Assembly (NCBI GenBank): GCA_963791595.1
Contig: CAWBTF010000014.1
Span: forward strand, 62,001 to 126,000
DNA length: 64,000 bases
From: JAEMQF01 sp963791595
GTDB taxonomy: Bacteria > Pseudomonadota > Gammaproteobacteria > Burkholderiales > Burkholderiaceae_C
Direction of reading: 5' to 3'
The translations under genes were made by a program, and so were the position numbers. Of the stretch, positions 36,438-45,701 are shown piece after piece (within the stretch, counting starts at the first letter, position 1; the number at the start of each line of letters is the position of its first letter). The notes under the pieces are model-generated. The model saw only the letters and a list, made by a program, of their open reading frames with translations, searched no databases and was not told where the DNA came from.

Positions 36438-37618
36438 AAACCACCCGCCACACGCTGCTCGCCGCAGCCGCCGCGCTCGCGGCATTCGCCACCCCGCTGA
36501 CCATCACCCCCGCACACGCCCAGAGCACCGGCAAGCTCAAGGTCGGCCTGATGCTGCCCGCCACCGGCACCTTCGCGGCGCTCGGCACGGCCATCGAAAA
36601 CGGCTTTCGCCTGCACGTGGCGGAGCAGGGCGGCAAGCTCGGCGGGCGCGAGATCGAATTCTTCAAGGTCGACGACGAGTCCGAGCCCTCGAAAGCCACC
36701 GACAACGTGAACAAGCTGATCAAGCGGGACAACGTCGACGTGATCGTCGGCACCGTGCACAGCGGCGTCGCGATGGCGATGGCCAAGGTGGCGAAAGACA
36801 CCGGCACGCTGCTCATCGTTCCCAACGCCGGCGCCGGCGCGGTGACCGGGGCAATGTGCGCGCCCAACATATTCCGCAGCTCCTTTACCAACTGGCAGCC
36901 CGGCTACGCCACCGGCGAGGCGATGGCCAAGCGCGGCCACAAGAAGGCCGTGACGATCACCTGGAAGTACGCCGCGGGCGATGAAATGGTGGGCGGCTTC
37001 AAAGAGGCGTTCGAGAAGGGCGGCGGCCAGGTCGTGAAAGAGCTCAGCCTGCCGTTCCCGAACGTCGAGTTCCAGGCGCTGTTGACCGACATCGCCGCTG
37101 CGAAGCCCGACGCAGTGTTCGCGTTCTTCGCCGGCGGCGGCGCCGTCAAGTTCGTCAAGGACTACGCGGCCGCGGGCCTGAAGAAAAGCATTCCGCTGTT
37201 TGGCACCGGCTTCCTGACCGACGGCACGCTGGAAGCGCAAGGCGCCGACGCCGAGGGCATCTTCACCGCGCTGCACTACGCCGACAGCCTGGGTACGCCG
37301 CGCGACAACAAGTTCCGCCTCGAATACGCCAAGGCCTACAAGTTGCAGCCCGACGTGTACGCGATGCAGGGCTACGACGCGGCGCAGATGCTGGCGATCG
37401 GCCTGACGGCGGTGAAGGGCGATGTGTCGAAGAAAGCCGAGTTCGCTGCCGCGCTGGAGAAGGCCAAGATCGACAGCCCGCGCGGCGCGTTCACGCTCTC
37501 CAAGTCGCACAACCCGGTGCAGGACCTGTACCTGCGCCAGGTCGTCGGCAAGGAGAACAAGGTGATTGGCGTCGCCAGCAAGGGGCTGGAAGACCCGGGG
37601 CGCGGCTGCAAGATGTAG
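36434..37618 (+). CDS. Periplasmic substrate-binding protein of a Liv-type ABC transporter
   Basis: A 394-residue type I periplasmic binding protein with a signal peptide (residues about 1-30, cut after ITPAHAQS). It has the fold signatures KVGLMLPATGTFAALGTAIENG and VDVIVGTVHSG typical of LivK/aromatic-compound receptors. It overlaps the hydrolase stop by four bases (ATGA). Together with the four downstream genes it forms an importer for benzoate or a related aromatic acid, inferred from the cluster rather than seen in the sequence. Confidence 0.92.
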   Translation: MKTTRHTLLAAAAALAAFATPLTITPAHAQSTGKLKVGLMLPATGTFAALGTAIENGFRLHVAEQGGKLGGREIEFFKVDDESEPSKATDNVNKLIKRDNVDVIVGTVHSGVAMAMAKVAKDTGTLLIVPNAGAGAVTGAMCAPNIFRSSFTNWQPGYATGEAMAKRGHKKAVTITWKYAAGDEMVGGFKEAFEKGGGQVVKELSLPFPNVEFQALLTDIAAAKPDAVFAFFAGGGAVKFVKDYAAAGLKKSIPLFGTGFLTDGTLEAQGADAEGIFTALHYADSLGTPRDNKFRLEYAKAYKLQPDVYAMQGYDAAQMLAIGLTAVKGDVSKKAEFAAALEKAKIDSPRGAFTLSKSHNPVQDLYLRQVVGKENKVIGVASKGLEDPGRGCKM

Positions 37619-37627
37619 CACCTCGGC

Positions 37628-37702
37628 GTCATCCCGACGCAAGTCGGGATCCATCGACGAGCAGCTGCGCAATCCGTGGATCCCGACTTGCGTCGGGATG
37701 AC
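37628..37702. repeat. Long inverted repeat between binding protein and permease genes
   Basis: Two perfectly complementary 26-bp arms (37628-37653 and 37677-37702) flank 23 bases. Each arm also contains the smaller palindrome ATCCCGACGCAAGTCGGGAT. It lies in the 113-bp gap after the binding-protein gene and could form a strong hairpin that lowers expression of the permease genes relative to the receptor. Elements of this kind are widespread in proteobacteria. Confidence 0.9.
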
Positions 37703-37731
37703 AAGCCTCGCATCGATCAAACCCAGACCCC

Positions 37732-38613
37732 TTGGACCTCTCGACCTTCCTGATCCAGTGCCTGAACTCGCTCCAGTACGGCTTGCTGCTGTTCCTGGTG
37801 GCGTCGGGCCTGACGCTGATCTTCGGCATCATGGGCGTGATCAACCTCGCGCACGGCAGCTTCTACATGATCGGCGCGTACATGGCGTATGCGCTCGCGC
37901 CCTTCGTCGCCGGCACCTTTGGCGGCGGATTCTTTTCGACGCTCGCCGTGGGACTGGTGCTCGCCGTGCTGCTCGGCTACGTGCTCGAGTGGGCGTTCTT
38001 CAGCTTCCTGTACGAGCGCGAACACCTGCAGCAGGTGCTGATGACCTACGGCCTGATCCTCGTGTTCGAGGAATTGCGCAGCATCCTCGTCGGTGACGAT
38101 GTCTACGGCGTGAAGGCGCCGGAGCTGCTCTCCGGCACGCTGCCGCTCGGCGACGTGATGACCTACCCCGTTTACCGACTCTTCATCTCCGGCGTGTGCC
38201 TGGCGCTGGCCCTGGGCATGTACTTCGTGTTCACGCGAACCCGCCTGGGAATGATGATCCGCGCGGGCAGCACGAACCGCGAGATGGTGCAGTCGCTCGG
38301 CATCGACATCAAGTTCCTGTACCGCGTCGTGTTCGCCGCCGGCGTCGCGATCGCGGTGCTCGCCGGCATGGTGGCGGCGCCCGTGTCTTCCGTCTACCCC
38401 GGTATGGGGAATTCGGTGCTGATCATCTGCTTCGTCGTCGTCGTGATCGGTGGCATCGGCTCGATCCGCGGCGCGCTCGTCGCGGCGCTGTTGATCGGCG
38501 TGGTCGACACCTTCGGCAAAGTGATCTTCCCGCAGGCCGCCGGCGTGCTGGTGTACGTGCTGATGGCGCTGATCCTGCTGTGGAAGCCCGACGGCCTGTT
38601 CAAGGCCGGATGA
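37732..38613 (+). CDS. livH: Branched-chain amino acid type ABC transporter permease LivH
   Basis: A 293-residue membrane permease of the LivH/LivM family with about eight transmembrane helices. It contains the family-specific GVINLAHGSFYMIGAYM (residues 37-53) and GGIGSIRGALVAALLIG (near residue 240), the EAA-like loop. The start is a TTG codon at 37732 (TTGGACCTC). It is followed by livM, with overlapping stop and start. It should form the transmembrane pore together with LivM. Confidence 0.93.
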   Translation: MDLSTFLIQCLNSLQYGLLLFLVASGLTLIFGIMGVINLAHGSFYMIGAYMAYALAPFVAGTFGGGFFSTLAVGLVLAVLLGYVLEWAFFSFLYEREHLQQVLMTYGLILVFEELRSILVGDDVYGVKAPELLSGTLPLGDVMTYPVYRLFISGVCLALALGMYFVFTRTRLGMMIRAGSTNREMVQSLGIDIKFLYRVVFAAGVAIAVLAGMVAAPVSSVYPGMGNSVLIICFVVVVIGGIGSIRGALVAALLIGVVDTFGKVIFPQAAGVLVYVLMALILLWKPDGLFKAG

Positions 38614-39704
38614 TCGCGATGGACCGCACCACCCTGGTCTCGCCGCGCGCGCTGTTCGTGCTGCTCGCGTTTGCCGCGCTCGCGCTGTATCCGCTGGTGG
38701 CCGGCAAGTTCGGCATCGACCTGATCGCCAAGATCATGATCTACGCGGTGTTCGCGCTCAGCCTCGAACTGCTGGTCGGCGGCACCGGCCTGGTGTGCTT
38801 CGGCCAGGCGGCGTTTTTCGGCATCGGCGCTTACGCGACCGTGCTGCTGTCGCCGAAGACCGACGCCGCGTCGCTGCTGTGGCTGCTGCCGGCATGCGTG
38901 TTCGCGGCGGCCGCGTATGCGCTGATCGTCGGCGCGCTGTCGCTGCGCACCAAGGGCGTGTACTTCATCATGGTCACGCTCGCGTTCGCGCAGATGGCGT
39001 ATTACGTCGTGCACGACACGCCGCTCGGCGGCGGCACCGACGGCATCTACCTCACCGCCAAACCGGTGCTCGGCAGCGTGCTCGACCTGGACAAGCCGCT
39101 CGCGTTCTACTACTTCATGCTCGGCTGTCTGGTGCTGAGCTTCGGCTTCCTCGCGCTGCTCGGCCGCTCGCGCTTCGGGCGTGCGCTCGCCGGCATCAAG
39201 GTGAACGAGCAGCGCATGCGCGCGACCGGTTTTTCCACCTACCCGTACAAGCTCGCCGCGTTCACGATCTCGGGCGGCATCGCCGGTCTGGCGGGCTTCC
39301 TGTTCGCGGTGAAAGACGGTTTCGTGAACCCCGAACTGCTGAGCTGGCATCTGTCAGGCGCGGTGCTGATCATGATCATCCTCGGCGGCCTGGGCCACCT
39401 GCGCGGCGCCTTGATCGGCGCGTTCGCCTTCACGCTGCTGCAGGAGTTCTTCCAATCGGAAGCGATTTTTCGTGGCTTCGCCAAGCATTGGCATCTCGGC
39501 CTGGGGCTGACGATCATCGCCAGCGTCGCGCTGCTGCCGCGCGGCTTGGTCGGCATTCCGGCGCAGGTGCGTGAGCGGCTGTTCGGCGTGCCGCACGTGC
39601 CAGATGCCGATGCTTCGGCCGGCCAGGCGCCGGGCCGCCCCAAGCTGGCCGGCGTCCCCTCGGGGGACCGGCCGACGTACTCGTCGGACGAGGGGCAGTC
39701 ATGA
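38610..39704 (+). CDS. livM: Branched-chain amino acid type ABC transporter permease LivM
   Basis: A 364-residue LivM-type permease starting at the ATG overlapping the livH stop (ATGA). It has about ten hydrophobic segments and the family loops GGTGLVCFGQAAFFGIGAYA (about residues 53-72) and GGLGHLRGALIGAFAF. The last 45 residues (SAGQAPGRPKLAGVPSGDRP and on) are hydrophilic and read like low-complexity tail, longer than usual. The end overlaps the livG start. Confidence 0.93.
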   Translation: MIAMDRTTLVSPRALFVLLAFAALALYPLVAGKFGIDLIAKIMIYAVFALSLELLVGGTGLVCFGQAAFFGIGAYATVLLSPKTDAASLLWLLPACVFAAAAYALIVGALSLRTKGVYFIMVTLAFAQMAYYVVHDTPLGGGTDGIYLTAKPVLGSVLDLDKPLAFYYFMLGCLVLSFGFLALLGRSRFGRALAGIKVNEQRMRATGFSTYPYKLAAFTISGGIAGLAGFLFAVKDGFVNPELLSWHLSGAVLIMIILGGLGHLRGALIGAFAFTLLQEFFQSEAIFRGFAKHWHLGLGLTIIASVALLPRGLVGIPAQVRERLFGVPHVPDADASAGQAPGRPKLAGVPSGDRPTYSSDEGQS

Positions 39705-40449
39705 GCGCTGACGTCTTGCTGCGCGGCCGCGACATCACCCGCCGCTGGGGCGGGCTGGTCGCCGTCGACCGCGTGTCGATCGAACTCGAGCGCGGCGCGG
39801 TGCACGCGGTGATCGGCACCAACGGTGCGGGCAAGTCGACGCTGATCAACATCCTGTCCGGCGAAATCGAGCCCAGCACCGGCCAGGTCGAGCTGCTCGG
39901 CCACGACGTCACCGCGTGGAGCCAGCCGCGCCGCGCGCGCGCGGGGCTGGGGCGCAGCTACCAGCGCAACACGATCTACCCGACGTTCAGCGTGTTCGAA
40001 AACTGCCGCCTCGCGGCGCAAGCGCGCACGCAAAAGCCCTGGAGCGTCGGCAGCGCCCAGCAATGCGAAGCAAGCAGCAGCGCGGCGCGCGCCGCAGCGG
40101 CACGCGCCGGCTTGGACGCACTGCTCGACCGCAACGCCGGCCTGCTCGCGCATGGCCAGAAGCGCCAGCTCGAAATCGCGATGTGCCTGGCGACCGCGCC
40201 CGAAGTGCTGTTGCTCGACGAGCCGCTCGCCGGCATGGGCGCCGACGAAACCGAGCGCATGCTCGCGCTGCTCGCCGAGTTGAAGGAGGTCGCCACGCCA
40301 TCCTGCTCGTCGAGCACGACATGGACGCGGTGTTTCGCATCGCCGACCGCATCACGGTGATGGTGAACGGCCAGGTGATCGCGTGCGACACGCCCGAAGC
40401 GGTGCGCGCGAGCCCCGAGGTTCAGGCGGCGTACCTCGGAGGCCATTGA
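39701..40449 (+). pseudogene. livG: ABC transporter ATPase LivG, one frameshift
   Basis: The ATPase reads through the Walker A motif VIGTNGAGKSTLI (residues about 36-48), the GLGRSYQRNTIYP segment, the signature region LAHGQKRQLEIAM, and Walker B EVLLLDEPLAGM in one frame. At about 40286-40290 (AAGGAGGTCGCC) the frame changes and HAILLVEHDMDAVFRIADRI with the H-loop follows in another. One missing G restores a normal LivG of about 249 residues. The signature and all catalytic residues are there, so an assembly error is plausible. Confidence 0.87.
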
Positions 40450-41166
40450 TTGAACGCGCCCAAGCTCATCGTCGACGCGCGCGCGGTCCACGCCTGGTAC
40501 GGTTCGAGCCATGTGCTGCACGGTGTGGACCTGCAGATCGGCCGCGGCGAAACGCTGGGGCTGCTCGGGCGCAACGGCATGGGCAAGAGCACTCTGATTC
40601 GCACCCTGCTCGGCCATGTGGCGCAGCGCCAGGGCCACATCGCACTGTTCGGGCAGGACATGTCCAACGCCCGGCCGCACGAAGTGGCGCGCCAGGGGAT
40701 CGCCTATGTACCCGAAGGCCGCGGCGTGTTTCCCAACCTGTCGGTGCGCGAAAATCTGGTGATGGCGGCGCGCCCCGGACGCTATGGGCGCAATGACTGG
40801 CCGTTGGAACGCGTGCTCGACACCTTTCCGCGCCTGAAAGAGCGCTTCGCGAACCTGGGCGCGCAGCTCTCGGGCGGCGAGCAGCAGATGCTGTCGATCG
40901 GCCGCGCGCTGATGACGCACCCCGAGCTCATCATCCTCGACGAAGCGACGGAAGGGCTGGCGCCGAAGATCGTGCAGGAGATCTGGCGCGTGATCGAGAC
41001 CATCCGCGCCAGCGGCATCGCGACGCTGATCGTCGACCGCGACTACCGCAAGGTGATCGCGCGCTCCGACCGCGCCGTCGTGCTGCAAAAAGGCGCCGTC
41101 GTGCTCGCGGGCCCTTGCGAGGCGCTGCGCGACAGCGCCGAGCTGGCGTCCTACCTCGGCGTTTGA
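40450..41166 (+). CDS. livF: ABC transporter ATPase LivF
   Basis: A 238-residue LivF ATPase with a TTG start directly behind the livG stop. Walker A is LLGRNGMGKSTLIRTLLG (residues about 38-55), the signature motif LSGGEQQMLSIGRALM, and Walker B LIILDEATEGLAPKI. It pairs with LivG to energise the importer. The length is normal for the family. Confidence 0.93.
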   Translation: MNAPKLIVDARAVHAWYGSSHVLHGVDLQIGRGETLGLLGRNGMGKSTLIRTLLGHVAQRQGHIALFGQDMSNARPHEVARQGIAYVPEGRGVFPNLSVRENLVMAARPGRYGRNDWPLERVLDTFPRLKERFANLGAQLSGGEQQMLSIGRALMTHPELIILDEATEGLAPKIVQEIWRVIETIRASGIATLIVDRDYRKVIARSDRAVVLQKGAVVLAGPCEALRDSAELASYLGV

Positions 41167-41202
41167 TGTGACGCTGACTCTGCTGCAGCGAATTTGCATC
41201 GG

Positions 41203-41242
41203 CTCCTTCTCCCGCTACCGGGAGAAGGCGGGGGATGAGGGT
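41203..41242. repeat. Palindromic dispersed repeat after livF
   Basis: Arms CCTTCTCCCG (41205-41214) and CGGGAGAAGG (41219-41228) with a four-base loop, followed by CGGGGGATGAGGG, a degenerate copy of the element at 11.5 kb in inverted orientation. It lies just downstream of the livF stop and could serve as transcript terminator. Confidence 0.75.
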
Positions 41243-41313
41243 GCACTGAAGCGTTATCCTTGCCGCTCACCGCGCCTCGCCGCGGCAGCCCTCACCGCAC
41301 TCGCCCCACCATC

Positions 41314-42364
41314 ATGCTGAGCTACCCGGTCGAATCCTTCGGCAAACCGCTGGCGCAAGCGCTGCGCGAAACGCCGGCACCGCAAGGCAGCGAAGTCCTG
41401 CTGAAAGTCGGCAGCTGCGGCCTGTGCCACAGCGACGTGCACCTGCACGACGGCTACTTCGAGCTGGGCGAAGGCAACAAGCTCGACATGGGCCGCGCGA
41501 TGAACCTGCCGCGTGTGATGGGGCACGAGATCGCCGGCACCGTGGTCGCGCTTGGGCCGGAGGCGCGAGGTACCAAACTGGGCGACCGGCGCATCGTGTT
41601 CCCGTGGATCGGTTGCGGCACCTGTTCGCAGTGCACGAGCGGCAATGAACAGTTGTGCGGCGCCGCGCGGGCGCTCGGCATCAACCGCGACGGCGGCTTT
41701 GCCGACCATGTGATCGTGCCGCACGCCAAGTACCTGCTCGAATACGACCCCTTGCCCGAAGAACAGGCTTGCACCTACGCATGCTCGGGGCTTGACGGCG
41801 TACGGCGCGCTGAAGAAGGTGTTGCCGATGGCCAAGAACGACACGCTGCTGATCATCGGCGCGGGCGGCGTGGGCCTGTCGGGCATCCGCCTGGCGAGCA
41901 AACTCGTCGAAGCGAAGATCATCGTCGCCGAAATCGACAAGAACAAATGGGACATCGCGCGCGAAGCCGGTGCGCACGAAGTCATCGACCCGAGCGCCGA
42001 CGGCGTGGCCAAGGCGCTGGTCAAGGGCACGGGCGGCGGTGTGGCCGCGGCGATCGATTTCGTCGGCGCCGGCTCCACCTTCGCCTTCGGCCTGGGCGCG
42101 CTGCGCCGCGCCGGCAAGCTGGTGTGCGTGGGTCTGTTCGGCGGCTCGACGCCGCTGCTGCCGGTGATGCTGACGATGAAGGCCGCCACGATCACCGGCT
42201 CCTACGTCGGCAGCCTGCAAGACTTGCACGAACTGATGGCGCTCGCGCGCTCGGGGGCGCTACCCCCGATGCCGCTGACGACGCAGCCGCTGGCGAGCGT
42301 GAACCAGGCGCTTGCCGACCTGAAGGCCGGACGCATTCGCGGCCGGACCGTGCTGCGGCCCTGA
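41314..42364 (+). pseudogene. Zinc-dependent alcohol dehydrogenase, one frameshift
   Basis: Starting at 41314 (MLSYPVESFGKPLAQALRET) the protein shows the catalytic zinc motif GSCGLCHSDVHLHDG, MGHEIAGTVVALG and the four-Cys structural zinc loop IGCGTCSQCTSGNEQLC. At about 41790 (GGGGCTTGACGG) the frame changes and the NAD-binding half (TLLIIGAGGVGLSGIRLASK) continues. One extra T explains it; the reconstructed protein has about 349 residues. It follows the importer genes and may handle an aldehyde or alcohol of the aromatic pathway, but that is only context. Confidence 0.86.
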
Positions 42365-42472
42365 CCGATTGGCTCGCGCCGCCGAAGTTCAATTCGCCGC
42401 GCGGCCGACGGTTGGTCGGCTCCGGCAAGCAGACGTCGGGCTGATGGCACTCGGGCCGAATACCCTTGACCC

Positions 42473-42829
42473 ATGTACACGTCCACCTTCACCTTCGCCA
42501 AACGCGAGTTCGACGCCGAGTTCCACGCTCTGGACAACGCGATCGCGCAGGCCGCGAGAATCATCCCGGGCTACCTGGGTGAAGAGAGCTGGGAGAGCGC
42601 GTCAAACGGGCTCGTCTCGAATGTGTACTACTGGGAGACGATGGAGTCGCTGCAGACCCTGATGCGGCACCCGGCCCACATGGCCGCCAAACAACGCCAG
42701 CGGCAATGGCTGGCCGGTTACCAGGTCGTGATCGCGCAGGTTGTGGGCAGCTATGGCGACGGCGGGATCGGCCACCCGTTGGCCGGCATCACGCTGCCTG
42801 TGCCCGGCCGCGCCAAGCCGCACGACTGA
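42473..42829 (+). CDS. ABM-like monooxygenase domain protein
   Basis: A 118-residue small alpha/beta-barrel protein. The N-terminus (MYTSTFTFAKREFDAEFHAL) and IIPGYLGEESWES together with VSNVYYWETMESL correspond to the ABM/DUF4188-like fold. It is the third ABM-like protein in the window. No substrate assignment is possible. It is followed ten bases later by a LysE-type exporter gene, probably cotranscribed. Confidence 0.78.
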   Translation: MYTSTFTFAKREFDAEFHALDNAIAQAARIIPGYLGEESWESASNGLVSNVYYWETMESLQTLMRHPAHMAAKQRQRQWLAGYQVVIAQVVGSYGDGGIGHPLAGITLPVPGRAKPHD

Positions 42830-42839
42830 GACGAACAAG

Positions 42840-43457
42840 ATGTCATTCCTTGCCTTCCTGATCGCCGCAGTCGTGCTCGCCATCACCCCCGGCCCCGGCA
42901 TCGCCTACGTGGTGGCACGAACGGTCGCGGGCGGCCGCTCCGAAGGGCTGGCCTCGTGCATCGGCACCGGCATCGGCGGGCTGCTGCACGTGTTTGCCGC
43001 GGCGGTCGGCCTGTCGCTGCTGGTCGCGCAGTCGGCATTCGCGTTCAACATGGTCAAGTACCTGGGGGCGGCCTATCTGGTCTACCTGGGGCTGCGGATG
43101 CTGCTGCGCAAGGATCAGGCATTCCACGTCGAGGCCGTGGCGTCGCAAGGCGCGCGACGCGCGCTGTTCGAGGGCATCGCGGTCGAGGCCTTGAACGTCA
43201 AGACCGCGCTGTTCTTCCTGGCGTTCCTGCCGCAGTTCACGTCGCCGGGTGTACCGCTGGTTCCGCAGCTCGTGCTGCTGGGCAGCATCTGCGTCGCGCT
43301 CAACACGCTCGTCGACGTGGTGGCCGTCTTTGCCGCACAGCGCCTCCTCGAGTCGGGCGCCGCACGGGAGGCGCGCGCACGCATGATGACTCGGGTTTCG
43401 GGCGTCACGATGCTGGGGCTGGGCGCTTTCCTTGCTTTGGCGCGACGCGAGGCATAG
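42840..43457 (+). CDS. LysE/RhtB family exporter
   Basis: A 205-residue LysE-type translocator with six predicted membrane segments. It has the N-terminal ITPGPGIAYVVARTVAGGRS (residues about 13-32) and NVKTALFFLAFLPQFTSPGV in the middle, the two hallmarks of the family. The length is normal, in contrast to the repeat-interrupted homologue at 11218. It exports amino acids or related metabolites; the substrate is unknown. Confidence 0.92.
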   Translation: MSFLAFLIAAVVLAITPGPGIAYVVARTVAGGRSEGLASCIGTGIGGLLHVFAAAVGLSLLVAQSAFAFNMVKYLGAAYLVYLGLRMLLRKDQAFHVEAVASQGARRALFEGIAVEALNVKTALFFLAFLPQFTSPGVPLVPQLVLLGSICVALNTLVDVVAVFAAQRLLESGAAREARARMMTRVSGVTMLGLGAFLALARREA

Positions 43458-43538
43458 GTCGGCCGCAAGCGCGCTCGCGCATTTCTCGGTGAGATTGTTG
43501 GCCGTGCCATCGGCTGGCGCCTCACGGCGCAGCGGGCT

Positions 43539-44225
43539 TCAACTCACGCCGTTGCGCGCCATGCCCAACCAACGGTTGAGGCAGCGCACGTTGAGCTTGC
43601 AGCTGTAGTCGAACTCGGCCAGCTGATGCTCGACCAACGCCTCGACGCGCGAACCCACGTCCGCCGGGGGCAGTTCGAGCCGGGCGAGCGCGTCGGGCCC
43701 CTCGAAAGTCACTGCCGCACCGGCGCTGCGGGCGATGCGCAGCATCGGTGCGTTGGCCGCCATCGCGTGGATCACCAGGGTGTCGACGCCGCGGTTGCGC
43801 GCGTTCACGACGGCGCGGTCGAACAGCCGGGTGCCCCAGCCTCGGCCGCGCGCGCCGGCGTCGACGGAGACGCCGAGTTCGGCTTCACGGGTGTCGAGGG
43901 TGCCCTTTCGCGCGTAGGCGCCGGTGTCGAACCAGGAGTTCGCATAGGCCAGATGGGTCATCGCCACGAGGTCGAGGCGGTGGTCGACGATGCCGAACAC
44001 CTCGTGATTGCCGAAGTCGATTTGCTCGACATAGCGGCCAATCTGGGCGTCCGAGGCCGGATGGCCGAAGCGCAAGTGCCGGTCCTCGGGACCGAGCGCG
44101 AGCAGGTGAGCGAGGATTTTCGGCCGGTGCCGCGCGTACAGCGCGCGCACGGGCACGCGCGGTCCGGCGCCGGCTCGCTGAATCGTCTGGACGGGAATGG
44201 TCCGAGCCGCCTTCAAGCGAACCAC
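43539..44225 (-). CDS. GNAT family acetyltransferase
   Basis: A 228-residue GNAT beginning with GTG at 44225, overlapping the end of the patatin gene by 13 bases. The acetyl-CoA loop is VSVDAGARGRGWGTRLFDRA (about residues 120-139), preceded by an N-terminal extension of around 60 residues including EDRHLRFGHPASDAQIG. The C-terminal part (EFDYSCKLNVRCLNRWLG) is unusual. Role unknown; the overlap suggests cotranscription with the patatin gene. Confidence 0.82.
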   Translation of the reverse strand: MVRLKAARTIPVQTIQRAGAGPRVPVRALYARHRPKILAHLLALGPEDRHLRFGHPASDAQIGRYVEQIDFGNHEVFGIVDHRLDLVAMTHLAYANSWFDTGAYARKGTLDTREAELGVSVDAGARGRGWGTRLFDRAVVNARNRGVDTLVIHAMAANAPMLRIARSAGAAVTFEGPDALARLELPPADVGSRVEALVEHQLAEFDYSCKLNVRCLNRWLGMARNGVS

Positions 44226-45328
44226 TTCTGCACGTCGAGCGACGAGCGTTCGCCCACGTCTCCCGCGTGCTGGCCGAGCCAGGCGGCCGCGCGTTCGCGA
44301 CCCTGGTCGCGCAGCAGTTCGAGGAAGGGCGCGTGCGCGAGCGCCTTGGTGTCGGTGCGCTCGAGGCTGCTGAGGTCATTCACGTCGATCATGTGAAACC
44401 GCATCGCGCGCAGTTTCGATTCGAACGTTCCGTTCGTCTCGGCCGACAGTTCGGAGAACTCGGAGGCGTGCGCGAAGGTCTGCATCTCGCGCATGAAGTT
44501 CGCGCTGAACGACAGCTCGGCGATGCGCGCGTCGATTTCCTTCACGGTCTTGGGCGTGTCGTCGCGTTGCAGCGGACTCACCAGCACCAGCAGCACGTCG
44601 TTCGCCTCGCACTCGTAGAACAGCGGGAACACCGCCGGGTTCGCCGAGTAGCCGCCGTCCCAGTAGGGCACGCCGTCGATGTCCACCGGGTGGTGCAGCT
44701 TGGGCAGGCAGGCCGAGGCCATCAGCATGTCCACCGTGAGCTCGTGCTCGCGAAAAACGCGCAGCTTGCCGGTGTTGGCTTGCGTGGCGGCGACGAACAG
44801 CTTGAACGGGCTGCGCCGGCGCAAGGCCTTGAAGTCGATGTGCCGCGCCAGCAGGTCGCGCAATGGGTTCAGGTCGAGCGGATTGATCTGCGCCGGAGAA
44901 AACTGACCGGCCCAGTTCATGAGCAGCTTGCTCGCCGGCGACAGCTGGATCGCCTCGCCCTGGCCCTGGACCACGATGCCCGGTGGCATCAGTTTTGCCA
45001 CTTCGGTCCAGAACTTCGCCAGGGCCTTGCGCGCGCCGGCGCGACCGCCCTTGAGCCAGCCGTCGGCAAGGAACACGGCGTTCATTGCTCCCGCGCTGCT
45101 GCCGCTCAGCCCTTCGAAGCTCAGGCTCGGGTCGTCAAGCAGCCGGTCCAGCACACCCCAAGTGAAGGCGCCGTGCGCGCCACCCCCTTGAAGGGCGAGG
45201 TTGAGGCGCCGTGCGGGAATCTCGGTTGAGTCGTCGGCGCGGTCTTCGGCCGAAACGAGGGCGGGGTCGGCGATGCCTGCTGGCATCGCGCGCCCCTGGC
45301 CCGCGGGCCGGGTACGAACGGTGTCCAT
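44213..45328 (-). CDS. Patatin-like phospholipase
   Basis: A 371-residue patatin-fold lipid acyl hydrolase. It has the oxyanion loop LALQGGGAHGAFTWGVLD, the nucleophile in GLSGSSAGAMNA (Ser of GSSAG, about residue 83), and the catalytic Asp in PYWDGGYSANPAVF. The start at 45328 is chosen because AAAGGA precedes it; an in-frame ATG 13 codons upstream gives an Arg-rich leader without Shine-Dalgarno. In polyester-accumulating betaproteobacteria such proteins may act on membrane lipids or polyhydroxyalkanoate; the substrate here is not known. Confidence 0.9.
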   Translation of the reverse strand: MDTVRTRPAGQGRAMPAGIADPALVSAEDRADDSTEIPARRLNLALQGGGAHGAFTWGVLDRLLDDPSLSFEGLSGSSAGAMNAVFLADGWLKGGRAGARKALAKFWTEVAKLMPPGIVVQGQGEAIQLSPASKLLMNWAGQFSPAQINPLDLNPLRDLLARHIDFKALRRRSPFKLFVAATQANTGKLRVFREHELTVDMLMASACLPKLHHPVDIDGVPYWDGGYSANPAVFPLFYECEANDVLLVLVSPLQRDDTPKTVKEIDARIAELSFSANFMREMQTFAHASEFSELSAETNGTFESKLRAMRFHMIDVNDLSSLERTDTKALAHAPFLELLRDQGRERAAAWLGQHAGDVGERSSLDVQKWFA

Positions 45329-45701
45329 GGATTCGATCCTTTCCTGGTTGTCGGCACGCCAAGCCACCCTGGAGGGGTTTCTTTGTGCACCGCAGCAATT
45401 CTATGCATGATCCTAGGGTTTACCCTGGTTACCTCGGGTTACGGCTGCGAGGCCCGGCTTGGACGTGCACAAATGCACGGTTTGGCCCCTCAGCTGAGGC
45501 TGACTGCTTAGGCATCACCGGTTGCTGAAATGTCGCGCGCATGCAGTTTGCAGATGAGCCAGCGCTCACACCACAGTCCGGCAGGCTGAACCCCACGCAA
45601 TGCGCGCAATGGCCTTTCCGGCCGCCGGTCGAAACGCTGAAACCTGCGTGCCGAACCGTGTGGCCGGCCCTCCGGATGCGGCATTGGGCTGGCGGCACAC
45701 T
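45329..45701. other. Intergenic region between patatin and reductase genes
   Basis: About 370 bp between divergently transcribed genes. It is less GC-rich near 45390-45420 and contains repeated GGTTTACC and GGTTACC words (45418-45440). An upstream extension of the reductase frame through 45600 is open, but its residues look unnatural. No further gene is seen. Confidence 0.4.
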
